A stretch of DNA of 64,000 nucleotides from Pseudomonas sp. ERMR1:02 (GCF_002277815.1 NZ_NKJI01000003.1:248001-312000), one strand, 5' to 3'; counted from the stretch's first letter, positions 18,950 to 28,194 are shown. Notes: generated by a model from the letters alone, not told the origin. Translations and numbers: made by a program.

Positions 18950-20637
18950 TGCAACCTGATTTCTGGAATGACAAACGCCCGGCCGGCGTGCCCTTGGACA
19001 TTGATGTCGCTGAGTACAAGTCGGTTATCGAGGTGTTCGAGCGTTCCTGCAAGAAGTTTGCTGATCGCCCGGCGTTCAGCAACATGGGTGTCACCCTGAC
19101 CTACGCCGAACTGGAACGCTACAGCGCAGCGTTCGCCGGTTACCTGAAAGCCCACACCGATCTGGTACCGGGGGACCGCATCGCTGTGCAGATGCCCAAT
19201 GTCCTGCAATACCCGATCGCGGTGTTCGGCGCCTTGCGCGCCGGGCTGATCGTGGTCAACACCAACCCGCTATACACCGCGCGGGAGATGCGTCATCAGT
19301 TCAAGGATTGCGGCGCCCGGGCGCTGGTGTACCTCAACATGTTCGGGCAGAAAGTCCAGGAAGTGCTGCCTGACACCGACATCCAGTACTTGATCGAAGC
19401 GAAGATGGGCGACCTGATGCCCGCCGCCAAAGGCTGGCTGGTCAATACGCTGGTGAACAAGGTCAAGAAAATGATCCCGGCCTATTCCTTGCCGCAGGCC
19501 ATTTCCTTCAAGAGTGCCTTGCGCCTGGGCAAAGGGCAGGGGATCAAATCGCTGAATGCCGGCCTCAATGACATCGCCGTGCTGCAATACACCGGTGGCA
19601 CCACTGGTCTGGCCAAGGGCGCGATGCTGACCCATGGCAATTTGGTGGCCAACATGCAACAAGCGCGGGCCTGCCTCCGTCAGTTTGCCAGCGACGGCCA
19701 GCCGCTGCTGCGCGAAGGGCAGGAGATCATGATTGCTCCGCTGCCGCTGTACCATATCTATGCCTTCACGGCCAATTGTATGTGCATGATGGTGACCGGC
19801 AACCACAACGTGCTGATCACCAATCCTCGGGACATCGGCGGCTTTATCAAGGAGCTGAAAAACTGGCGATTTTCGGCGCTGTTGGGGCTTAACACGCTGT
19901 TCGTTGCGCTAATGGATCACCCAGACTTCAAGACCCTGGATTTCTCCAACCTCAAGCTCACCAACTCCGGCGGCACCGCGCTGGTCAAGGCCACTGCCGA
20001 GCGTTGGGCGCAACTGACCGGCTGCCGGATCACCGAAGGTTACGGCCTGACCGAAACCTCGCCGGTGGCCTGCACCAACCCCTACGGCAATCAATCGCGC
20101 CTCGGCACGGTCGGCCTGCCGGTGCCAGGCACCACGCTCAAGGTCATCAACGATGAAGGGCTCGAGCAGCCATTGGGCGAGCGTGGCGAGTTGTGCATCA
20201 AAGGCCCGCAGATCATGAAGGGCTACTGGCAGAAGCCCGAAGCGACCGACGAAGTGCTGGATGCCGAGGGCTGGTTCAAGTCCGGCGACATTGCGGTGAT
20301 CGACCCGGATGGGTTCGTGCGCATCGTCGATCGCAAGAAAGACATGATCATCGTCTCGGGTTTCAACGTGTACCCGAACGAAATTGAGGACGTGGTCATG
20401 GCTCACCCGAAAGTCGCCAATTGTGCGGTCATCGGCGTGCCGGACGAGCGTTCGGGCGAGGCGGTGAAGCTGTTCGTGGTGGCTCGTGAGACTGGTGTCA
20501 GCCTTGAAGAGCTCAAGGCCTACTGCAAGGAAAACTTCACGGCGTACAAAGTGCCCAAGCACATCGTGTTGCGTGAGTCGTTGCCAATGACGCCGGTGGG
20601 CAAGATTCTGCGGCGGGAGTTGCGCGATATCGCGTAA
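18949..20637 (+). CDS. fadD2: Long-chain fatty-acid-CoA ligase FadD2
   Basis: A 562-residue acyl-CoA synthetase of the ANL superfamily. The AMP-binding P-loop YTGGTTGLAKGAM is near residue 213, the A5 motif EGYGLTETSP near 363, and the hinge/A8 region FVRIVDRKKDMIIVSG near 460. The catalytic Lys is in PVGKILRRELR at the end. It activates fatty acids for beta-oxidation on the inner face of the membrane. The order fadD2-fadD1 matches other pseudomonads, where both are used for fatty-acid and phospholipid breakdown. It has its own terminator, and fadD1 has its own promoter region. Confidence 0.93.
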   Translation: MQPDFWNDKRPAGVPLDIDVAEYKSVIEVFERSCKKFADRPAFSNMGVTLTYAELERYSAAFAGYLKAHTDLVPGDRIAVQMPNVLQYPIAVFGALRAGLIVVNTNPLYTAREMRHQFKDCGARALVYLNMFGQKVQEVLPDTDIQYLIEAKMGDLMPAAKGWLVNTLVNKVKKMIPAYSLPQAISFKSALRLGKGQGIKSLNAGLNDIAVLQYTGGTTGLAKGAMLTHGNLVANMQQARACLRQFASDGQPLLREGQEIMIAPLPLYHIYAFTANCMCMMVTGNHNVLITNPRDIGGFIKELKNWRFSALLGLNTLFVALMDHPDFKTLDFSNLKLTNSGGTALVKATAERWAQLTGCRITEGYGLTETSPVACTNPYGNQSRLGTVGLPVPGTTLKVINDEGLEQPLGERGELCIKGPQIMKGYWQKPEATDEVLDAEGWFKSGDIAVIDPDGFVRIVDRKKDMIIVSGFNVYPNEIEDVVMAHPKVANCAVIGVPDERSGEAVKLFVVARETGVSLEELKAYCKENFTAYKVPKHIVLRESLPMTPVGKILRRELRDIA

Positions 20638-20655
20638 TCATTGAATGGCCGATCC

Positions 20656-20757
20656 CTGTAGGAGCGAGCTTGCTCGCGATGGACGTTAACGGTAACGCGC
20701 CCTGTCTGGATGATCGCGTTGTCCGGACGTTTTTCGCGAGCAAGCTCGCTCCTACAG
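20656..20757. repeat. REP doublet (REPIN)
   Basis: CTGTAGGAGCGAGCTTGCTC and its complement, ending at 20757, flank a spacer after fadD2. Confidence 0.9.
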
Positions 20758-20763
20758 TTTTGA

Positions 20764-20792
20764 CAAGCCCCGATTTTCGGGGCTTTCAGAGA
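20764..20792 (+). terminator. Rho-independent terminator after fadD2
   Basis: AGCCCCGA-TTT-TCGGGGCT stem followed by a short T-containing tail. Confidence 0.75.
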
Positions 20793-21014
20793 TGTATAGA
20801 ATCTTTGCTCTAAAATGACTGCTTGTCATTCTTGAGTCACAAATGTGACCGTACAGGCCGATTTTGGCTCTGGTCGACCCTATTTAAAGCTGCTACTCTC
20901 GGCGCGTTTTGTGACTTCTCGGCCTAAAAAAAGCCAGACTCACCAATAGACAAACACCAATAATAATCGCATCAAATGCGGTGCTGAATTCGCGTTGTTG
21001 AGGAGTGGGCTTCC

Positions 21015-22715
21015 ATGAACGAAGACTTTTGGAAGGATAAGTACCCAGCTGGAATTGCTGCCGACATCAATCCAGACGAGTACCCGAATATTCAGGCAGT
21101 GTTAAAGCAATCCTGCCAACGCTTCGCCAACAAACCGGCATTCAGCAACCTGGGCAAGACAATCACCTACGGTGAGCTGTACGAATTGTCCGGTGCCTTT
21201 GCCGCCTACCTGCAACAGCATACCGATTTGCAGCCGGGCGATCGAATCGCCGTGCAACTGCCCAACGTGCTGCAGTACCCGGTTGCCGTCTTCGGTGCGA
21301 TCCGCGCCGGGTTGATCGTGGTCAACACCAACCCGTTGTACACCGCGCGGGAAATGGAGCACCAGTTCAACGACTCCGGTGCCAAGGCCCTGATCTGCCT
21401 GGCCAACATGGCGCACCTGGCTGAGACCGTCGTGCCGAAAACCGGGGTCAAGCACGTGATCGTCACCGAAGTGGCGGACCTGCTGCCACCGCTCAAGCGT
21501 CTGCTGATCAACAGCGTGATCAAGTACGTGAAGAAGATGGTGCCGGCGTATCACTTGCCAAAAGCCGTCAAGTTCAACGACGTGTTGAGCAAGGGCCACG
21601 GTCAGCCAGTGACTGAGGCCAACCCGGCGAGCAGCGATGTCGCAGTGCTGCAATACACCGGCGGCACAACCGGCGTGGCCAAGGGCGCGATGCTGACCCA
21701 TCGCAACCTGGTGGCGAACATGCTGCAGTGCAAGGCGCTGATGGGCTCTAACCTCAATGAAGGCTGCGAGATCTTGATCACGCCGCTGCCGCTGTACCAC
21801 ATCTATGCCTTCACCTTTCATTGCATGGCGATGATGTTGATCGGCAACCACAACATCCTGATCAGCAACCCGCGCGATTTGCCGGCGATGGTCAAGGAAC
21901 TGTCGAAGTGGAAGTTCAGCGGTTTCGTTGGCCTCAACACCTTGTTTGTGGCCCTGTGCAACAACGAAGGCTTCCGCCAGCTGGATTTCTCAGCGCTGAA
22001 AGTCACCCTGTCCGGGGGCATGGCCCTGCAACTGGCAGCGGCCGAGCGCTGGAAGGCAGTTACCGGTTGCGCGATCTGCGAAGGTTACGGCATGACTGAA
22101 ACCAGCCCGGTGGCCACGGTGAACCCGATCCAGAACATCCAGATCGGCACCATCGGCATTCCCGTGCCATCGACCCTGTGCAAAGTCATCAATGATGCCG
22201 GTGTCGAGCAACCGATGGGTGATATCGGCGAGCTGTGTGTGAAAGGTCCGCAGGTCATGAAGGGCTACTGGCAGCGCCAGGAAGCCACCGATGAAATCCT
22301 CGACAGCGAAGGCTGGTTGAAAACCGGTGATATCGCGCTGATCCAGCCGGATGGCTACATGCGCATTGTCGATCGCAAGAAAGACATGATTCTGGTCTCC
22401 GGATTCAATGTGTACCCCAATGAACTGGAAGACGTGCTGGCGACCCTGCCGGGCGTGCTGCAATGCGCGGCCATTGGCATTCCGGACGAAAAGTCGGGCG
22501 AAGCGATCAAGATTTTCATCGTCGCTAAACCTGGCGTGACCCTGACCAAGGAACAGGTGATGGAGCATATGCGCGCCAACGTCACCGGGTACAAGGTTCC
22601 GCGCTCGGTGGAGTTCCGCGATGCACTGCCGACCACCAATGTCGGCAAGATTTTGCGTCGCGAGTTGCGCGATGAAGAGTTGAAGAAGATCAACGCGAAG
22701 AAAACCACCGCGTAA
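21015..22715 (+). CDS. fadD1: Long-chain fatty-acid-CoA ligase FadD1
   Basis: A 566-residue paralogue of FadD2 with the same motifs: YTGGTTGVAKGAM near 215, EGYGMTETSP near 358, MRIVDRKKDMILVSG and NVGKILRRELRDEEL at the end. Sequence identity to FadD2 is clearly partial, so the duplication is old. It activates long-chain fatty acids; the two enzymes differ in chain-length preference in P. aeruginosa. AGGAG precedes ATG 21015, and a strong terminator follows at 22724. Confidence 0.94.
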   Translation: MNEDFWKDKYPAGIAADINPDEYPNIQAVLKQSCQRFANKPAFSNLGKTITYGELYELSGAFAAYLQQHTDLQPGDRIAVQLPNVLQYPVAVFGAIRAGLIVVNTNPLYTAREMEHQFNDSGAKALICLANMAHLAETVVPKTGVKHVIVTEVADLLPPLKRLLINSVIKYVKKMVPAYHLPKAVKFNDVLSKGHGQPVTEANPASSDVAVLQYTGGTTGVAKGAMLTHRNLVANMLQCKALMGSNLNEGCEILITPLPLYHIYAFTFHCMAMMLIGNHNILISNPRDLPAMVKELSKWKFSGFVGLNTLFVALCNNEGFRQLDFSALKVTLSGGMALQLAAAERWKAVTGCAICEGYGMTETSPVATVNPIQNIQIGTIGIPVPSTLCKVINDAGVEQPMGDIGELCVKGPQVMKGYWQRQEATDEILDSEGWLKTGDIALIQPDGYMRIVDRKKDMILVSGFNVYPNELEDVLATLPGVLQCAAIGIPDEKSGEAIKIFIVAKPGVTLTKEQVMEHMRANVTGYKVPRSVEFRDALPTTNVGKILRRELRDEELKKINAKKTTA

Positions 22716-22723
22716 TCAAACAA

Positions 22724-22753
22724 GAAGCCCCGCAGATGCGGGGCTTTCTTTTA
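22724..22753 (+). terminator. Rho-independent terminator after fadD1
   Basis: AAGCCCCGC-AGAT-GCGGGGCTT stem followed by TCTTTT. Confidence 0.93.
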
Positions 22754-22756
22754 CCA

Positions 22757-22863
22757 GATCGTTCCCACGCTCTGCGTGGTAACGCATCCCGGGACGCTCT
22801 GCGTCCCAGAATCGGACGCAGAGCGTCCGGGGCGGCATTCCCACGCAGAGCGTGGGAACGATC
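22757..22863. repeat. About 107-bp palindromic intergenic element
   Basis: The element starts GATCGTTCCCACGCTCTGCG and ends with the complementary arm CGCAGAGCGTGGGAACGATC. Internal nested inverted repeats (GGACGCTCTGCGTCC, GGACGCAGAGCGTCC) lie between. A close relative is at 44835-44946 and single arms are at 17105 and 26087. Confidence 0.9.
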
Positions 22864-22879
22864 AGTGTGGGAATGGTGG

Positions 22880-23257
22880 TTATTGGCGAAACGGCGCGAA
22901 GTTGACGTTGGTGCCCGCCGGGCGCATGTCCTGTAAGTATGAGTCCTTGTCGGCGCTCAGTTCCAGACTCAGGGCGGCCTTGCGCTTGCCCTGGTTACGC
23001 ACCACCAGGCCTTCGAGTTTCTCACGCAGGAATACCGTTGGCACTTTCAAGTGCAGCAGTTCGTCGGTATCCGGGGTGTGCATCAGCAGGTGAATCCACT
23101 CGTACTGACCAATGGCCAGGCGCGCCACCGGGAGGTCAAACCACCAGATGTTGCGGTTGCGGTTCAATTCGGCGAAATGGCAGTTGTTGACGCCAAGCAC
23201 AGCACCGCCAAGTTCCTGGTTTCTGCGGGCAATGGCCTGCTTTTTATCGAGTTTCAT
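22880..23257 (-). CDS. Conserved hypothetical protein
   Basis: I do not recognise a named domain in this 125-residue soluble protein. It is mixed alpha/beta with a basic N-terminus (KLDKKQAIARRN), aromatic IWWFDLP in the middle and no signal peptide or membrane segment. AGGAA is well placed before ATG 23257. Codon use matches the neighbours and it lies alone between fadD1 and csbD, so it is a real chromosomal gene of unknown role. Confidence 0.75.
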   Translation of the reverse strand: MKLDKKQAIARRNQELGGAVLGVNNCHFAELNRNRNIWWFDLPVARLAIGQYEWIHLLMHTPDTDELLHLKVPTVFLREKLEGLVVRNQGKRKAALSLELSADKDSYLQDMRPAGTNVNFAPFRQ

Positions 23258-23458
23258 AACATTCCTGCGGGGATTGGATCTTCAGCGTCATAGCGCCGAT
23301 ACGTTGCGCATTCTCGGGGGTTGCCGGGGAAACATAAAGCCCAACCTGCGCTGAACGATAAAATGTCGTGGTGAAAATAAATGAAACTCCCGGCAAACGC
23401 CTCCGGTCAATCTTTGTGTAACGACTTTTCTCATTGATTTGTTCACAGGAGAAACACC

Positions 23459-23650
23459 ATGAGCAGCACTGGCGATAAAGTAAAAGGCATGGCCAACGAA
23501 GCCGCTGGCAATGTCAAGCAAGGCATTGGCAAAGCTACCGGTAGTGACAAAATGCGCGCCGAAGGCGTAGTGCAGGAAAAGAAAGGCGAAGCACAACAAG
23601 CGGTCGGCAAGGCAAAAGATGCAATCAAGAAAGGTGTCGACAAGGCTTGA
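23459..23650 (+). CDS. CsbD family stress-response protein
   Basis: A 63-residue, very hydrophilic Lys/Gly/Ala-rich protein with the CsbD pattern: GDKVKGMANEAAGNVKQGIG, then KMRAEGVVQEKKGEAQQAVG. Members are small, abundant, stress-induced proteins of unknown mechanism. AGGAGA precedes the ATG at 23459. It has a single-gene layout with its own terminator at 23674. Confidence 0.92.
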   Translation: MSSTGDKVKGMANEAAGNVKQGIGKATGSDKMRAEGVVQEKKGEAQQAVGKAKDAIKKGVDKA

Positions 23651-23673
23651 TTCGGCCTTTGACGAGTATCAGG

Positions 23674-23700
23674 AACGGCCATCCTCGGATGGCCGTTTTT
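23674..23700 (+). terminator. Rho-independent terminator after csbD-like gene
   Basis: AACGGCCATC-CTCG-GATGGCCGTT perfect 10-bp stem with T5 tail. Confidence 0.93.
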
Positions 23701-23823
23701 GTGTCAGCCTGAACTTGAGCGACGAAATTGTTTCAAAGTCGCCAGGTAGGCTACTTTGATGTAAGAAAACGGCCCCTGAGTCGCCATGATTTCAACCCCA
23801 TTTTGCGGCGCAAGGAGACGCTA

Positions 23824-24786
23824 ATGATTTTCCCGGACATGAGAGGCCTGCCCTTGCACCGTGTGATGATGCGCACGGTCACCGAGTTCGTTGACGACGA
23901 GATGTCGACCTATGCCTCGGCGCTGGCCTATCAAATGCTGTTTTCGCTGTTTCCCTTCATCCTGTTCCTTATCGCCCTGATCGGTTTCTTGCACCTGCCG
24001 GATTTCTTCTCCTGGCTGCGCCTGCAATCGGAACTGGTACTGCCGCCCCAGGCGCTGGAACAGGTGAACCCGGTGATCGACCAGCTCCAGCAATCCAAGG
24101 GTGGCCTGTTGTCGGTGGGTATCGTGATTGCCCTGTGGACGGCCTCTGCCGGCGTGCGGCTGATGATGAGCGCAATGAACGCAGCTTATGATGTGGTCGA
24201 AGGCCGTCCGGCGTGGAAGCGCTTTCCGCTGTCGATCATCTACACCGTAGGCATTGCAGGCATGCTGTTGGTTGCCGCTGCGCTGATGGTGCTCGGGCCG
24301 CAGGTGATGAGCTGGATCGCTGCGCAAGTCGGCCTCGAATACTTCATCGTTACGCTGTGGACCATCGCGCGGTGGCCGGTGATCGTGATTTTGCTGATGG
24401 TCGCCGTGGCGCTGATCTATTACGTCATGCCCGACGTCAAACAGGAATTTCGCTTCATCACACCGGGTTCGGTGCTGGCGGTGGTGGTGTGGATCCTCGC
24501 CTCCGTGGGTTTCGGTCTGTACGTCAAGGAATTCGCCAACTACAACGCCATGTATGGCAGTATCGGTGCGATCATCGTGCTGCTTTTGTACTTCTACATT
24601 TCCGCCGCGGTGCTGCTGCTCGGTGCCGAGATGAATGCGGTGATTGAGCACATGTCCCGCGAAGGCAAAGACCCCGGCGAGAAGGTCCCCGGCGAGCACG
24701 GTCCCGTCTATGAAGAGAAACACCACGTTTCCGGGCTGGGCCGGGATCACTCGGTGAAGCCACCCACTGACGAAGTCATCAAATGA
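23824..24786 (+). CDS. YihY/BrkB family inner-membrane protein
   Basis: A 320-residue protein with about six membrane segments between residues 35 and 285 and a polar, charged C-terminal tail of about 40 residues. This is the architecture of the YihY/virulence factor BrkB family, once misannotated as RNase BN. The cytosolic start [20 protein letters not shown] is typical. ATG 23824 is chosen because AAGGAGACGCTA precedes it; an in-frame extension to 23728 lacks such a site. The stop overlaps the def start (ATGA), so the two are coupled. The role is unknown, possibly transport. Confidence 0.9.
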   Translation: MIFPDMRGLPLHRVMMRTVTEFVDDEMSTYASALAYQMLFSLFPFILFLIALIGFLHLPDFFSWLRLQSELVLPPQALEQVNPVIDQLQQSKGGLLSVGIVIALWTASAGVRLMMSAMNAAYDVVEGRPAWKRFPLSIIYTVGIAGMLLVAAALMVLGPQVMSWIAAQVGLEYFIVTLWTIARWPVIVILLMVAVALIYYVMPDVKQEFRFITPGSVLAVVVWILASVGFGLYVKEFANYNAMYGSIGAIIVLLLYFYISAAVLLLGAEMNAVIEHMSREGKDPGEKVPGEHGPVYEEKHHVSGLGRDHSVKPPTDEVIK

Positions 24787-25322
24787 TCCGTGAAATTCTG
24801 AAAATGGGCGATGAGCGCCTGCTGCGCATTGCCCCGCCCGTGCCGGCCGAAATGTTCGACAGCCCCGAGTTGTGGCAACTGATCGACGACATGTTCCAGA
24901 CTATGGAAAGCGTCGGCGGAGTTGGCCTGGCAGCGCCGCAGATCGGTGTCGATCTGCAACTGGTGATCTTTGGTTTTGAGCACAGCGAGCGTTACCCGGA
25001 CGCGGAAGCCGTGCCGCAGACGATTCTGATCAACCCGTTGATCACGCCGTTGAGCCCGATCATGGAAGAGGGCTTCGAAGGATGCCTGTCGGTGCCCGGC
25101 TTGCGCGGCGCGGTGGATCGTTATCAGCAGATCCGCTACGAGGGTTTTGATCCCAAGGGCGAACCGGTTGTACGCATTGCCTCAGGTTTCCATGCGCGGG
25201 TGGTGCAGCACGAATGCGATCACCTGATCGGCCGCTTGTATCCGTCGCGCATCAGCGACTTCAGCAAGTTCGGGTTTACCGAAGTGATGTTCCCGGATCT
25301 TGATCCCAACGCTGACGACTGA
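24783..25322 (+). CDS. def: Peptide deformylase
   Basis: A 179-residue metallo-enzyme that removes the N-formyl group from new proteins. All three signature motifs are present: GVGLAAPQ (about 43-50), EGCLSVPG (about 99-106, Cys metal ligand) and QHECDHLIG (about 141-149, two His ligands and catalytic Glu). The gene overlaps yihY by 4 bp and is not next to fmt, so it is probably a second, accessory deformylase of the chromosome. Confidence 0.95.
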   Translation: MIREILKMGDERLLRIAPPVPAEMFDSPELWQLIDDMFQTMESVGGVGLAAPQIGVDLQLVIFGFEHSERYPDAEAVPQTILINPLITPLSPIMEEGFEGCLSVPGLRGAVDRYQQIRYEGFDPKGEPVVRIASGFHARVVQHECDHLIGRLYPSRISDFSKFGFTEVMFPDLDPNADD

Positions 25323-25424
25323 AAAACACCATAAAACCATTGTAGGAATCGGTGTTATTTAGCGCTGCACCGCTGCCGAAGTAGAAGTCGACAGCGAGGC
25401 TTGCACGCACCATCCTTGGGCCGA

Positions 25425-25862
25425 TCACACATTATCGAAGGTAGTTCTAACCAAGGGGTCTAAGCCCATGGCGATCATCGGTTTGCTGCGCGCGTAACGG
25501 TTCAGACGCTCGACCATGGCGTAGGGCATCGATGGATCAAAGGCAAAGCCGCGGCGCTCATAAAACTCGCGCAGGTCCGGATGGCAGAACAGCCAGACCG
25601 GAAGCTCATGCTCCTTGACCGCTTCAGCAATCAACGCGGCGGCGACACCCTGTTCGCGACAAGCCGGATCGACAAACAACCCGGTCAGCCAATGTCCGCC
25701 TGATACCGGGCGCAAGCAAAGCGCCGCGATGATCTCGTCACGTCGTGCGACCCACAGTTGTGCGTCGCGCACCGCTTTCATCGACGATTGGTGGGTGCGA
25801 TAAAACTTGTTCACCAATGGCCACAGTGGCTCATCGAGTCGGATGTAACGAGTACTGTGCAT
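25425..25862 (-). CDS. GNAT family N-acetyltransferase
   Basis: A 145-residue single-domain acetyltransferase. The acetyl-CoA-binding motif A appears as GLFVDPACREQGVAAALI (about 66-83), followed by LREFYERRGFAF typical of the last GNAT helix and strand. The substrate is unknown. It is oriented convergent with def. Confidence 0.87.
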   Translation of the reverse strand: MHSTRYIRLDEPLWPLVNKFYRTHQSSMKAVRDAQLWVARRDEIIAALCLRPVSGGHWLTGLFVDPACREQGVAAALIAEAVKEHELPVWLFCHPDLREFYERRGFAFDPSMPYAMVERLNRYARSKPMIAMGLDPLVRTTFDNV

Positions 25863-25963
25863 AGGGCTAAACTGTTGAGGGCAAGCGCACGATTATAAAA
25901 CAACGCGCACGCCAGGATAGGTGTATACCTGATCTCACATCCCTCGCGAGTGGAGTACGCATC

Positions 25964-26056
25964 ATGTCTAAAGGTATGGAATCAAAAAAAGAGCTGAAGA
26001 AAAAACCAGCGAAAACCGCCATTGAAAAACGCGCCGACAAAAAGGCCAAAAGGTGA
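25964..26056 (+). CDS. Small Lys-rich protein, 30 residues
   Basis: The reading frame ATG-TCT-AAA ... AGG-TGA encodes a 30-residue peptide in which about 12 residues are Lys (MSKGMESKKELKKKPAKTAI...). TGGAG lies 9 bp before the ATG. Similar very short Lys/Ala peptides are annotated in other pseudomonads, but no function is known. Support is the good ribosome site, strong composition bias and lack of any competing gene. Confidence 0.6.
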   Translation: MSKGMESKKELKKKPAKTAIEKRADKKAKR

Positions 26057-26086
26057 ATGTGTTCGGACATTGATCCCGCGCTGACC

Positions 26087-26117
26087 GATCGCTTCCATGC
26101 AGAGCATGGGAGCGATC
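26087..26117. repeat. Short degenerate palindrome
   Basis: GATCGCTTCCATGC and GCATGGGAGCGATC pair with one mismatch. It is a diverged copy of the arms of the 107-bp element at 22757. Confidence 0.7.
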
Positions 26118-26190
26118 ATCTGAAAATAATCTGCAAGAAATCCTGACGCCGTTGCACAGAAGGGGACTGGTCCCCGATCCGAGCAACGCC

Positions 26191-27132
26191 ATGCCCCATT
26201 ATTTCGATGACGCCCACCGAAAAGAAATCGAAACCCTGCGCCAACGCCTGACCGCCCGCACCGAGTGGCCGACCTGGCTGCTGTTGATCGGCGTCTACAG
26301 CGCCTGGTTCGCCATTGTTTTGAACAGCCATACATTGGGCTTGTGGTGGAGCACCCTGTTGTTGATCCCCGTGGTGGTGCTCTGGTTGTCGGTGCAGCAC
26401 GAGTTGCTACACGGTCATCCGACCCGCTGGCCTGCGCTGAACAAAGTCCTCGGCTACGCGCCGTTCGCCGTGTGGTATCCCTACACGCTGTATCGCGACA
26501 GCCATTTGCTGCATCACCGCGACGAAGACCTGACCATCCCCGGTCGCGACCCGGAAAGTCGCTATTTGAGCATCGCGCAATGGCATGGCAGTTCGCTGTT
26601 CGAGCAAGGCCTGCACTGGCTGAATAAAACCGTGCTCGGGCGCTTCGTCATCGGTGCGCCGCTGGCCTTGCTGGGGTTGGCTCGGGAAGAACTGCAACGA
26701 CTCAAGGCCGGTGAGCGACAGGCCTGGCTGATGTGGCTCAGCCATGGCGCGCTGACCCTGCTGATGCTGCTGTTCATCGCGCGCTACAGTGTGCTGCCGG
26801 TGTGGCATTACCTGTTGCTGATCAGTGTGCCGGCGCTGTCGATCGCGATGATTCGCTCCTACTATGAACACCGCCCGCACGGGCTACCTGAGCAGCGGAC
26901 CGTGCTCAACGAAGCGGCGTGGCCCTGGCGCTGGTTGTTCCTCAACCTCAATCTGCACCTTGTACATCACGACTTGCCGGGGCTGCCCTGGTACGACTTG
27001 CCACGCGCTTATCGCCAGCGTCGCGAGCAATGGCTGGCCCGCAGCGGCGGGTTTGTGGTGCAGGGTTATGGGCAGTTGTGGCGGGAGCATGGGGTGAGGG
27101 CGATTGACAGTCCGCGGCATCCGTTTCATTAG
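26191..27132 (+). CDS. Membrane fatty acid desaturase family protein
   Basis: A 313-residue integral membrane di-iron enzyme. The three histidine boxes are visible: HELLHGH (about 71-77), HLLHHRDED (about 108-116) and HLVHHDLPGLPW (about 264-275). Four or more hydrophobic segments lie between them. It probably introduces a double bond or hydroxylates a lipid or hydrocarbon; the substrate cannot be told. The start ATG 26191 gives the normal length, but its Shine-Dalgarno is weak and a TTG at 26152 is possible. Confidence 0.87.
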   Translation: MPHYFDDAHRKEIETLRQRLTARTEWPTWLLLIGVYSAWFAIVLNSHTLGLWWSTLLLIPVVVLWLSVQHELLHGHPTRWPALNKVLGYAPFAVWYPYTLYRDSHLLHHRDEDLTIPGRDPESRYLSIAQWHGSSLFEQGLHWLNKTVLGRFVIGAPLALLGLAREELQRLKAGERQAWLMWLSHGALTLLMLLFIARYSVLPVWHYLLLISVPALSIAMIRSYYEHRPHGLPEQRTVLNEAAWPWRWLFLNLNLHLVHHDLPGLPWYDLPRAYRQRREQWLARSGGFVVQGYGQLWREHGVRAIDSPRHPFH

Positions 27133-27150
27133 TCTGGCCACCAGTAAACC

Positions 27151-27255
27151 CTGTGGGAGCGGTGGTGCGGCGATTCGGCTTGCTCGCGAAAGCGGAGTGT
27201 CAGTCAACATAGATGTTGGATGTTAAACCGTCTTCGCGAGCAAGCCCGCTCCCAC
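27151..27255. repeat. REP doublet (REPIN), GTGGGAGC variant
   Basis: CTGTGGGAGC...TTGCTCGCGAAAGCGG and CTTCGCGAGCAAGCCCGCTC form an inverted pair. The left arm carries an insertion (GGTGGTGCGGCGATTC) and is degenerate. Confidence 0.8.
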
Positions 27256-27284
27256 ATTTGATCTTCGTTGTACGAGGTTTTTTG

Positions 27285-28076
27285 ATGACACAACACATCG
27301 CCGAATTACTGATGTACATCGCCCCCGAACCCATCCGCCTGGCCAACGAGCGCTGGCTGGCGCTTATCCTTGAGCGACTGGGGGCCACCCGCCGCAACGC
27401 CGAAGGCCTGACACTGATGGACCTTTGGCTATCCCCGCACTTACTGCTGACGCAAACCTGCGGCTATCCGCTGATGACCGCGCTGCGCGGCCAGGTCCGG
27501 ATCCTGGGGCGTGCGCGCTATGAATTGCCGGACAGCAGCGGCGGCAACCATTGCAGCCTGCTGTTGAGCCGCGCCGACGATCCACGGCGAACCCTGCCGG
27601 ACTTTCACGGCAGCCGTGGTGTGATCAATGGGGAAGACTCCAACAGCGGCATGAACCTGCTGCGTCATCGACTGGCGCCGCTGCATCAGGACGGGCAATT
27701 CTTTGCCCGGGTCGATGTCAGCGGCAGCCACCGCGAAAGCCTGCGCTGGTTGCGCGAAGACATTGCCGACCTGTCGGCCATCGACAGTGTGACCTACGCG
27801 TATCTGGCTCGTTATGCCGAGGCAGAAGTGGCTGGTTTACGAGTTGTCGCTCGCAGTGCCTTCAGTCCGACCTTGCCGTATATCACTGCGGCGAGTGTGA
27901 GTGATGAGCAGGCTGAAGACATTCGGCGAGTGATGAACCTGACGTTGGGCGAGCTGCCGGAGGTGGCTGAGGTTCTTGGTTTGCGAGAAGTGTTGCCAGC
28001 CAGTGAAAGCGACTATCAAATCATTCTCGACTATCAACAAGAAGCCGATGCCATGGGGTTCGGACACATTCGTTGA
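27285..28076 (+). CDS. PhnD/SsuA-type periplasmic-binding-fold protein without signal peptide
   Basis: A 263-residue type-2 binding-protein fold similar to PhnD-like proteins (YELPDSSGGNHCSLLLSR; DFHGSRGVINGEDSNSGMN, the ligand-contacting loop). No signal peptide or lipobox is present, so it is likely cytosolic or exported by another route. No ABC permease or ATPase is nearby, so transport is doubtful; relatives may act as sensors. ACGAGG precedes ATG 27285. It is bracketed by REP doublets. Confidence 0.75.
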   Translation: MTQHIAELLMYIAPEPIRLANERWLALILERLGATRRNAEGLTLMDLWLSPHLLLTQTCGYPLMTALRGQVRILGRARYELPDSSGGNHCSLLLSRADDPRRTLPDFHGSRGVINGEDSNSGMNLLRHRLAPLHQDGQFFARVDVSGSHRESLRWLREDIADLSAIDSVTYAYLARYAEAEVAGLRVVARSAFSPTLPYITAASVSDEQAEDIRRVMNLTLGELPEVAEVLGLREVLPASESDYQIILDYQQEADAMGFGHIR

Positions 28077-28087
28077 CTGAAGACCAT

Positions 28088-28180
28088 TCGCGGGCAAGCC
28101 TCGCTCCTACAGGTGCTGTGTCGATCACATGATTGATAATTCACACAGCGCCTGTAGGAGCGAGGCTTGCCCGCGAAAGC
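28088..28180. repeat. REP doublet (REPIN)
   Basis: TTCGCGGGCAAGCCTCGCTC... and ...GAGCGAGGCTTGCCCGCGAA are inverted around a 50-bp spacer. Confidence 0.88.
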
Positions 28181-28194
28181 GATCTACCGAACGA

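Larger units (their letters stand above)
20638..21014. other. Gene-free gap between fadD2 and fadD1 (REPIN, terminator, fadD1 promoter region)
   Basis: The 377-bp gap holds a REP doublet (20656-20757), a terminator (20764-20792) and an AT-rich stretch before fadD1. A perfect inverted repeat ATGAC-TGCTT-GTCAT is present at 20815-20829 and may be an operator. AGGAG (21001-21005) is the fadD1 ribosome site. No coding sequence is supported. Confidence 0.75.
25863..26190. other. Gap holding only a small ORF and a degenerate palindrome
   Basis: Between the GNAT and desaturase genes there is one short Lys-rich reading frame (25964-26056) and one hairpin (26087-26117). A small GGGGACTGGTCCCC palindrome lies at 26162-26175. 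Nothing else is supported. Confidence 0.6.

Noticed and set aside
17659..19209. Extended hydrolase reading frame of 516 codons
   Set aside because: The extra N-terminal part is translated REP sequence and overlaps the fadD2 promoter; ATG 18603 has a good ribosome site and gives normal length.
18949..22715. fadD2-fadD1 as a recent tandem duplication
   Set aside because: The two proteins are only partly identical, and each matches its own orthologue in other pseudomonads.
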